Of a stretch of 19,483 nt of DNA, positions 14,327-19,483 are shown one piece after another. Position 1 is the stretch's first letter; every line of letters begins with the position of its first letter. Made by a program: the position numbers and the translations under genes. Source of the DNA: JAOUFP01 sp947085825. Its GTDB lineage: Bacteria; Nitrospirota; Thermodesulfovibrionia; Thermodesulfovibrionales; UBA6898. The stretch spans positions 1 through 19,483 of the forward strand of contig CAMTXX010000037.1 of assembly GCA_947085825.1 (NCBI GenBank), in the 5' to 3' direction. Below the pieces are notes generated by a model that saw nothing but the letters and a program-made list of their open reading frames with translations, had not been told where the DNA came from and searched no databases.

Positions 14327-14578
14327 AATTATTGGTTCTTTCTCATTTTGTGTGAGTAATTCCCCCTTAAAAAAGGGGGTTAGGGGGTTGTCATGACTTG
14401 CATTTATGCTGTATAGCAATTGGTATTTATAAAGCAAAGTCCTTGACACTATTGCATGTTTTAAGGTTATTTTATACTGATTGTTTTAAACAACCCCCTG
14501 TATCCCCCTTTACTAAGGGGAATAAAAAAGACTTTCTAAACACTTTACCCACTTGAAATGAGAAAGAGCCAAATTATT
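14327..14578. repeat. Nested palindromic MITE-like element
   Basis: Two layers of inverted repeats. The outer arms, around 14333-14349 and 14556-14572, share TTGG(T/C)TCTTTCTCATTT with one mismatch. The inner arms are 14359-14391 (ATTCCCCCTT...GGGGGTTGT) and 14489-14523 (its near reverse complement ending AAGGGGAAT). The inner arm is nearly identical to a 36-bp segment inside the methyltransferase gene (19323-19358). The core of about 97 bp is AT-rich with no reading frame. No target-site duplication is obvious. It sits directly upstream of the toxin-antitoxin promoter region. Confidence 0.75.
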
Positions 14579-14675
14579 CCTAATGTCAGCTATAGATTAC
14601 AGAAAAACCCGGAATCGGTGTGCCTGTCGAAGCAACGCGAAGATCCCGATATGTCGGGATAATAACACCTACATC
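14579..14675. other. Spacer between palindromic element and hisS stop, with hairpin
   Basis: Contains a perfect 7-bp hairpin ATCCCGA-TATG-TCGGGAT (14643-14660), 16 bp downstream of the hisS stop on the minus strand. No T-tract follows, so it is a weak terminator candidate or the remains of a repeat. Nothing else recognisable. Confidence 0.4.
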
Positions 14676-15941
14676 TTACAAAGGCTGCTTCAGCAGAAAA
14701 TCCGTTATCTCGAACATCGAAATCTCTCCCTGCGAAGAATCGGAAAGTTTTTTCCATTTTAACCTGCCTGAATTCAGCTCATCGTCACCGATGATAAAGA
14801 CATATTTTGAGGACAGCCTGTCCGCCCTTCTCATCTGGCTCTTCAGAGAATTTTTCGCATCTCCGAGTTCGACCCAGACTCCTTTGGTTCTCAGTCTGTC
14901 AGCCATCACCATACATTCCCTGACAGCCAAGTCTCCTATGACAGCGATAAAAACCTCAGGTGTTGGAAAGTCGTGAGAAACGGAATTCTTCAGCAATTCG
15001 ATGATCCTCTCCATGCCAATCGCAAATCCTATCGCCGGGGTTTCAGGCCCGCCGAACTCCCGAACCAGCCTGTCATACCTTCCCCCTGCGGCTACCGCAT
15101 TTTGTGCCCCAAGGTTTTCACTCGTCACTTCAAAGGTTGTGCGCGTGTAATAATCAAGCCCACGCACCATATCGGGATTTATGATATAGGATATGCGCAG
15201 CAATTCAAGGAATGACAGCAGGCTGTCAAAATGTGTCTTGCATCCGCTGCATAAAGAGTCAGTGACTTTTGGAGCGCCTTTCCGCATATCTTTGCATCTT
15301 TCCACTTTACAGTCCAAAATTCTCAAGGGATTTGTATGGTACCTGCGATTGCAGTCAGGACAGAGGCCTCCGAGATCGCAGGCAAAAAACTCGATAAGCC
15401 TTTCCCTGTACGCAGGCCTGCACTCTGCGCATCCAATCGAATTCACATTAAAGGTCACATCTTTCAGCCCTATCTTCAAAAGACAATGCTGTAACATGGA
15501 TATAACTTCAGCATCTATCCCTGGATTCGGATCTCCAAAGGCCTCAACCCCGATCTGATAGAACTGCCTGAACCGTCCTGACTGGGGCCTTTCATACCGG
15601 AACATGGGGCCTGTGTAATAAAATTTCTGCGGAGACGGCAGGGTATGCAGGTTTTTCTCTACATAACATCTCACTACAGAGGCTGTTCCCTCGGGCCGCA
15701 AGGATATGCTGCGGTCGCCTTTATCCATGAATGTATACATCTCTTTTTCTACGATGTCCGTATTTTCGCCGATACTCCGTGTAAAGATATTCGTAGACTC
15801 CACAACAGGCAGGCGGATCTCCTGAAAACCATATGAAGAAAAAACCTCACGGGCAGCCGCCTCGACCTTCTGCCAGATATAAATATCAGGGGGCAGAATA
15901 TCCTGCATCCCTTTTAAAGCCCGATATTGCTCAGAACTCAC
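14676..15941 (-). CDS. hisS: Histidyl-tRNA synthetase
   Basis: Class II aminoacyl-tRNA synthetase charging tRNA-His (421 residues). Class II motif 1 lies near the N-terminus (ALKGMQDILP...). Motif 2 is GPMFRYERPQSGRFRQFYQIG. The HisRS-specific stretches VRGLDYYTRTTFEV and AAGGRYDRLVREFGGP follow, and motif 3 is AIGFAIGMERI. A C-terminal anticodon-binding domain spans about 325-421. A Cys-rich insert (CAEC, CPDC, CSGC) lies around residues 176-234. The start is GTG at 15941, overlapping the TGA of the DivIVA gene (GTGA), with GAGG 8 nt upstream. The last 69 bp but three codons are duplicated at 13588-13656. The coding frame itself is intact, ending KQPL. Confidence 0.96.
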   Translation of the reverse strand: MSSEQYRALKGMQDILPPDIYIWQKVEAAAREVFSSYGFQEIRLPVVESTNIFTRSIGENTDIVEKEMYTFMDKGDRSISLRPEGTASVVRCYVEKNLHTLPSPQKFYYTGPMFRYERPQSGRFRQFYQIGVEAFGDPNPGIDAEVISMLQHCLLKIGLKDVTFNVNSIGCAECRPAYRERLIEFFACDLGGLCPDCNRRYHTNPLRILDCKVERCKDMRKGAPKVTDSLCSGCKTHFDSLLSFLELLRISYIINPDMVRGLDYYTRTTFEVTSENLGAQNAVAAGGRYDRLVREFGGPETPAIGFAIGMERIIELLKNSVSHDFPTPEVFIAVIGDLAVRECMVMADRLRTKGVWVELGDAKNSLKSQMRRADRLSSKYVFIIGDDELNSGRLKWKKLSDSSQGEISMFEITDFLLKQPL

Positions 15942-16417
15942 TCTGCGACCTCATCTCTATCTTCTCTTTCCCGCTTGTCATCAAAGTTGAGCATTGTCAG
16001 GTGGTTTTCGATAAGCCTTCTCAGTTCCTCCTTGAAATGACGCCGTATGCCCTTCATGTCCGTAATGTCCTCATGGATTTTAATCACCTTTTCATGAGCG
16101 TCATTGATCATGGTATCTGCCCTGAGTTCAGCTTCTTTGATCAGGAGTTCAGCCTCTTTTCTTGCATTTATTTTGTAGTCCTCGACCATCTGCTGCGCTG
16201 TAATAAGGGTTTCACGCAAGGTAGTCTCCATGTCCTTGAATTCCCTGACATGGACTTCGGCCCTCTGGACATTCTCCTTAAGGTTCGCATTCTCCCTGAG
16301 AAGTTCTTCCATCTCCTCACGTATCACTTCAAGAAAGGCATAGACCTCTTCAACGTCAAATCCCCTGAACTTCATAGGAAACTGTTTCTGCTGGATATCC
16401 AGCGGCGTGATTCTCAT
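15938..16417 (-). CDS. DivIVA-domain protein
   Basis: A 159-residue DivIVA/GpsB-like coiled-coil protein. The N-terminal membrane-binding segment (MRITPLDIQQKQFPMKFRGFDVEEVYAFL) is the family signature. It is followed by a long charged heptad-rich coiled coil (about residues 30-140, ending ...RRLIENHLTMLNF). DivIVA proteins bind negatively curved membrane at poles and septa and recruit cell-division or envelope machinery. The ATG has a strong Shine-Dalgarno sequence (GGAGGAGG). It sits between yggT and hisS with a 4-nt overlap on the hisS side. The yggT-divIVA order matches the division-associated cluster known in other bacteria, which supports the call. Confidence 0.9.
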   Translation of the reverse strand: MRITPLDIQQKQFPMKFRGFDVEEVYAFLEVIREEMEELLRENANLKENVQRAEVHVREFKDMETTLRETLITAQQMVEDYKINARKEAELLIKEAELRADTMINDAHEKVIKIHEDITDMKGIRRHFKEELRRLIENHLTMLNFDDKREREDRDEVAE

Positions 16418-16420
16418 ATG

Positions 16421-16726
16421 TTATCCTCCTCCAAACTTGTAACCGACTTTTATTAGTGTCCTCACCAGAAATGACTGGATAAATATAATAGCAAGAATTA
16501 CGATTATTGGCGAAATATCTATCGGCCCAAGCCTATGGCCGATAAGCCGGCGTACAGGTCTTAAGACCGGTTCAGTGACCGAATAAAGAAACCTTACTAT
16601 CGGGTTATAGGGATCAGGATTCACCCAGCTTATCAAAGCAGCTATAATAATCACCCACTTATAAACCCCCAGGAGCGTATCAAGAATTTTCGCAATAGCT
16701 ATGAGCAGGTCTCCAAAAACAAACAT
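16421..16726 (-). CDS. YggT family membrane protein
   Basis: A 101-residue YggT-family protein with two hydrophobic regions (about residues 5-32 and 72-92). Between them lies the conserved loop ALISWVNPDPYNPIVRFLYSVTEPVLRPVRRLI, where WVNPDPYNP and TEPVLRPVRR are diagnostic. The molecular function is not firmly established; family members are linked to osmotic tolerance, cell division or organelle biogenesis. The start codon overlaps the proC stop by one base (TAATG) with GGAGG 5 nt upstream, so it is operon-coupled between proC and the DivIVA gene. Confidence 0.92.
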   Translation of the reverse strand: MFVFGDLLIAIAKILDTLLGVYKWVIIIAALISWVNPDPYNPIVRFLYSVTEPVLRPVRRLIGHRLGPIDISPIIVILAIIFIQSFLVRTLIKVGYKFGGG

Positions 16727-17535
16727 TATTTCCTCCTTCCGAGTTCATCCGCCCTCACCTGGGCGGTCTTCAGGGCATCCGCTACAACACCCATGAAATT
16801 TTTTTCCTCAAATACCTTCAACCCCGCAGCTGTCGTACCCCCCGGCGACGTGACCATCTTTCTGAGATTCTCGGCAGACATCCCGGTATCGAGAAGTTTT
16901 GCGGTCCCCAGCACTGTCTGCACGGCGAGTTCAACAGCATCTGACCTGTTCAGTCCCAGTTTCACACCAGCCTCTGTCAGCGCCTCGGTGAATAATGCAA
17001 CAAAAGCAGGGCCGCTGCCAGAGAGCGCGGTCACTGCGTTCATCTGTTCCTCGGGAAGTACAAGCACCTTGCCGACAGACATCAGAATACTCTTGACCAT
17101 ATCTAATTCTTTACCGTAAAAACATCCGCACAGAGACATTACCGACATTCCTTCCTGAACAATCGCAGGAGTATTCGGCATTACCCTGATGATCAGTTTT
17201 GTCCTCAGCTTTGATTCAAGATAGGAAAGGGTGATGCCTGCTGCTATAGATACCACCGTCTTTTTATCCGTAATATCACCTGCTACTTCATCAAGGACAG
17301 ATTCCATATTCTGCGGCTTCACCGCGAGGATGATGATATCGCAGGAAGATGCAACCTCTTTATTTGATTCTGTTGTCTTTACGCCATATGCCTGTTCTAA
17401 ATACTGCCTCCTGTCCTCCCTCGGCTCTGATACAAGTATGTCTTCCCTTGACCCTTGACCCTTGACCCTTGACCCTTTAGTTATTCCTTTTATCAGAGCC
17501 TCCGCCATATTGCCACCGCCGATAAAACCGATCAT
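16726..17535 (-). CDS. proC: Pyrroline-5-carboxylate reductase
   Basis: NAD(P)H-dependent enzyme for the last step of proline synthesis (269 residues). The Rossmann nucleotide-binding motif GFIGGGNMAEALI opens the protein. Next come ILAVKPQNMESVL, VSIAAGITLSYLE, RVMPNTPAIVQEGMS and the substrate-site stretch TALSGSGPAFVALFTEALTEAGVKLGL. The C-terminal KMVTSPGGTTAAGLKVFEE is diagnostic. The ATG directly follows the stop of the methyltransferase (TAGATG) with AAAGGAG upstream. Residues 19-31 are encoded by a heptanucleotide tandem array (17445-17479) that lengthens a surface loop without breaking the frame. Confidence 0.96.
   Translation of the reverse strand: MIGFIGGGNMAEALIKGITKGSRVKGQGSREDILVSEPREDRRQYLEQAYGVKTTESNKEVASSCDIIILAVKPQNMESVLDEVAGDITDKKTVVSIAAGITLSYLESKLRTKLIIRVMPNTPAIVQEGMSVMSLCGCFYGKELDMVKSILMSVGKVLVLPEEQMNAVTALSGSGPAFVALFTEALTEAGVKLGLNRSDAVELAVQTVLGTAKLLDTGMSAENLRKMVTSPGGTTAAGLKVFEEKNFMGVVADALKTAQVRADELGRRK
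17445..17479. repeat. Heptanucleotide tandem repeat (CCCTTGA)n inside proC
   Basis: Four perfect CCCTTGA units (17445-17472) and a fifth differing at one base (CCCTTTA, 17473-17479). They encode proC residues 19-31 (about GSRVKGQGSRE). Gain or loss of one 7-bp unit would shift the reading frame near the start of the gene. Confidence 0.9.
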
Positions 17536-19483
17536 CTAATTAGCTCCTTTAATGTTCTTTACATCATACACCTTCAATGCTTCATCCCCGTAATGGTTTA
17601 TGACTTTGATTGCAATTTTGTTTTTTGAGGGCATGGGGAAGGGTCTGCTCTTTGTGGAGTAGAGGGTTGACCATGCTGATTCGTCAATCTCTGCTTTGAG
17701 GGCTTTTTTGAGTTTTTCGTATGGCTCGTCTGCGCCGCTGAAATAGGCATGTTTGACAAAAAAGCTCTCTTCGTTGTAGTCGGTATCAATGAACCAGCAG
17801 GCGATGTCGTCTGTTGAATGGCTTCTTATCTGGCCTGTTGTAGGGTCATAGACATCAAGCCCTTTGATTTCAACAGTGATATAAATATTGTTATCTTTTT
17901 GGTCTGTCATTCCGGCTTGTCCGGAATCTTTCTTTCGAAAGGATTCCCGACTCCCGAATCCCGAAAGCTTTCGGGACGGGATTGCGGGAATGACGGATGA
18001 GTAAGGGATTTTTTCAATCCTAATATCAGGCTCGCCAAAAATCATAAAGAGATTTCCCGCGCCTGTTTTCTTTAACAGCTCATCTCCCATCGCCAAATCA
18101 GGATTCATCCGAGCAAGCAGGACTGTGAGCTTACCGTATTGACGCATACTCTCAGCAATGACCGGGTCTTTAGATTTCTTTGAGGGTTCAGGAGCAAATT
18201 GTTTGGCAATCTCATTTGCATGAGGGTCAAATGCAAAACCGCAGACAATCAGCAAATCAAAGCCTGCTCCTTTCATTGCTTCTTTAGCTGCTTCTTTCAC
18301 AAGCTCCGGGCTGACTGTTCCATGTTCTGGCCCAATGCAGACAGCAACCCGCCTAACAACTCCCTCGCCCTTTGGGAGAGGGTCGGGGTGAGGGGTCTCT
18401 GTGAATTCGCCGTCGCCATGAATATAAAGACCTGCGAATGTCTCAAGACGGTCAAACTTTAACCGTTCATTTTTGATAGTGTTTTGTACCCCGGCTTTTT
18501 TCAGATTTTCAAGAATCATGGTCTCAAACTGCCCGTGTCCTGAGGTTCTCTCCGGAGACTTCTCAGATTTTGGTCTTTCTTCATCTGCTGATAATATTCT
18601 GTGAGGCGAGAGACTTTCTACAGTGAAAGGACCTGCAACACGGATGCGTTTGTTGTCAGTCATATCTCGAATCGTTCCATCAGGCAATTCTACCCAATCA
18701 TATTGTCTTGCATCCCTTGCAGCTTTCTTTGGAGTATAAAGTGATCTGTATTTTGCCACATCTCGTTTTTTTGAGTACCAAACAATAAAATCAGTAACCT
18801 GCGCCAATAAAGTTCCAGAGAAGCCACCTGTTTTATTAAAGGCTATAATTCCGCAAAAATTCTCACTCCCCATCACTTCATCCATCAAGCACCTCACAAG
18901 ATGCACATTCTCATCGCCAATCTGGACAAATACGGAACCTGTTTCCGTGAGTAGTTCTCTTGCAATAACAAGCCTGTCTCTGAGATACGCCAGATATGAA
19001 TGTATGTCAAGTTCCCATGTATCGCGGAAGGCGCGAATCTGCTCCGGTTGTCTTGTCAAATCTTCTGCCTTGCCGTCTTTTATGTCACGCTTTCTTGTTG
19101 AGACCTGCCAGTTGGAGCCGAACCTGATTCCATAAGGCGGGTCAAAGTAAATCATCTGGACTTTGCCTTTAAGCCCTTCTTTTTCAGCAAGTGAGTTCAT
19201 TATAAGCATGGAATCGCCGAGAATCATTCTGTTAGACCAGTTCTGCTCGTGCCGGTAAAAGTCTATTAAATCTTCAAACTCAATGCCGTTGAAGTCTGCA
19301 AAGAGATTGGGTTGTTCAGGCGATGACAACCCCCTGCCCCCCTTTTCTAAGGGGGAATAGCGGCAGAGGTCTTCTATCAAAACCTGCGGATGAATCTTTT
19401 CCTGAATATAGACGGGCACAGCAGGAATCTCCAAATCTTTCTGATCCTGCTCGTCCTTGCCTTTCCAGACTACTTTCCAGACT
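17536..19483 (-). CDS. Mod-like DNA methyltransferase, internally deleted and repeat-laden (5' end off window)
   Basis: Adenine/cytosine-N DNA methyltransferase of the type III Mod-like (beta-class) family. The frame is open to the right edge (VWKVVWKGKDEQDQKDLEIP precedes the internal TTG at 19434), so the gene begins outside the window. Residue numbers here count from that TTG. The catalytic motif IV is IYFDPPYGIRFG (DPPY at 98-101), followed by GSVFVQIGDENVHLVRCLMDEV. The C-terminal part matches the family's long tail: VAGPFTVESLSPHR (266-279), CIGPEHGTVSPE, GFAFDP, GEPDI, ACWFIDTDYNEESFFVKHAYF and KVINHYGDEALKVY. The SAM-binding motif I (FDPxCGSGT type) and the recognition region, expected between, are absent: residue ~255 jumps straight to the tail. 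Three unrelated repeats are embedded in frame. It is probably inactive as a methylase. No partner endonuclease is visible. Confidence 0.8.
   Translation of the reverse strand, partial: VWKVVWKGKDEQDQKDLEIPAVPVYIQEKIHPQVLIEDLCRYSPLEKGGRGLSSPEQPNLFADFNGIEFEDLIDFYRHEQNWSNRMILGDSMLIMNSLAEKEGLKGKVQMIYFDPPYGIRFGSNWQVSTRKRDIKDGKAEDLTRQPEQIRAFRDTWELDIHSYLAYLRDRLVIARELLTETGSVFVQIGDENVHLVRCLMDEVMGSENFCGIIAFNKTGGFSGTLLAQVTDFIVWYSKKRDVAKYRSLYTPKKAARDARQYDWVELPDGTIRDMTDNKRIRVAGPFTVESLSPHRILSADEERPKSEKSPERTSGHGQFETMILENLKKAGVQNTIKNERLKFDRLETFAGLYIHGDGEFTETPHPDPLPKGEGVVRRVAVCIGPEHGTVSPELVKEAAKEAMKGAGFDLLIVCGFAFDPHANEIAKQFAPEPSKKSKDPVIAESMRQYGKLTVLLARMNPDLAMGDELLKKTGAGNLFMIFGEPDIRIEKIPYSSVIPAIPSRKLSGFGSRESFRKKDSGQAGMTDQKDNNIYITVEIKGLDVYDPTTGQIRSHSTDDIACWFIDTDYNEESFFVKHAYFSGADEPYEKLKKALKAEIDESAWSTLYSTKSRPFPMPSKNKIAIKVINHYGDEALKVYDVKNIKGAN
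17906..17994. repeat. 89-bp palindromic repeat embedded in the methyltransferase
   Basis: Terminal inverted repeats GTCATTCC / GGAATGAC (8 bp perfect). Inside are the hairpins TTCCGG-CTTGT-CCGGAA and CCCGAAAGCTTTCGGG (16-bp perfect palindrome) and a small CTTTCGAAAG. Translated in frame as residues about 483-511 (contains PAIPSRKLSGFGSRE and DSGQAGMTD). The GTCATTCCGG...GGAATGAC type is a familiar interspersed repeat. Confidence 0.8.
18359..18398. repeat. GC-rich hairpin repeat embedded in the methyltransferase
   Basis: Contains the hairpin CCCTCGCCC-TTT-GGGAGAGGG (18362-18382, one mismatch) followed by TCGGGGTGAGGGG. It is translated on the minus strand as TPHPDPLPKGEG, the typical peptide of this well-known interspersed repeat type. 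Confidence 0.8.
19323..19358. repeat. Half copy of the ATTCCCCCTT element embedded in the methyltransferase
   Basis: A 36-bp segment, read on the minus strand, that matches 14359-14394 on the plus strand at about 33 of 36 positions. There that sequence is one arm of a palindromic element; here only one arm is present. It is translated in frame as SPLEKGGRGLSS (residues about 27-38). Confidence 0.85.

Noticed and set aside
15833..16456. Plus-strand 207-codon frame over hisS/divIVA-like genes
   Set aside because: Antisense to two confidently identified, coupled genes. Its length is a by-product of their codon usage.

Overview
The window looks like chromosome of a Gram-negative, moderate-GC bacterium. 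A FadL-type outer-membrane porin, a TonB-like protein, RimO, Lon, a DivIVA-domain protein, BioW and several small interspersed palindromic repeats would suit Nitrospirota or a deltaproteobacterial lineage. This placement is inferred from gene content and protein style, not from a marker gene. Most of the window is well-organised housekeeping DNA. The accessory material is a toxin-antitoxin pair, small repeats and a damaged DNA methyltransferase.

Layout. 1-1500 (+): tail of an unknown gene, then a FadL/OmpP1 porin ending at a bidirectional hairpin terminator. 1567-5071 (-): a compact operon, thiL - DUF2062 - rimO - site-2 protease, with overlapping ends. 5206-8524 (-): lon and galU. 8577-8803: a palindromic repeat and tRNA-Leu(UAA). 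8943-12394 (+): acylphosphatase, bioB, a small Cys-rich protein, bioW and a diacylglycerol-kinase-like protein. bioB and bioW belong to biotin synthesis, and a BirA-like operator overlaps the bioB promoter. 12623-13285 (+): TonB-like protein with its own promoter and terminator. 13588-14753: a 1.1-kb segment bounded by a perfect 69-bp duplication of the hisS 3' end, carrying a DUF433/DUF5615 toxin-antitoxin pair and a nested palindromic element. 14676-19483 (-): hisS, divIVA-like, yggT, proC and a Mod-like DNA methyltransferase running off the window.

Three themes deserve attention. First, galU, acyP and bioW each carry a perfect TATAAT exactly 7 nt before the ATG and no Shine-Dalgarno sequence, while operon-internal genes have good ones. 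This suggests leaderless transcripts for lead genes. Second, repeats are embedded in reading frames: three different interspersed elements sit in frame in the methyltransferase, and a heptanucleotide microsatellite lies in proC. Third, the toxin-antitoxin segment between two copies of the hisS end resembles a small integrative element that uses a gene 3' end as its target.

All family assignments come from reading protein motifs by eye. No database search was run.
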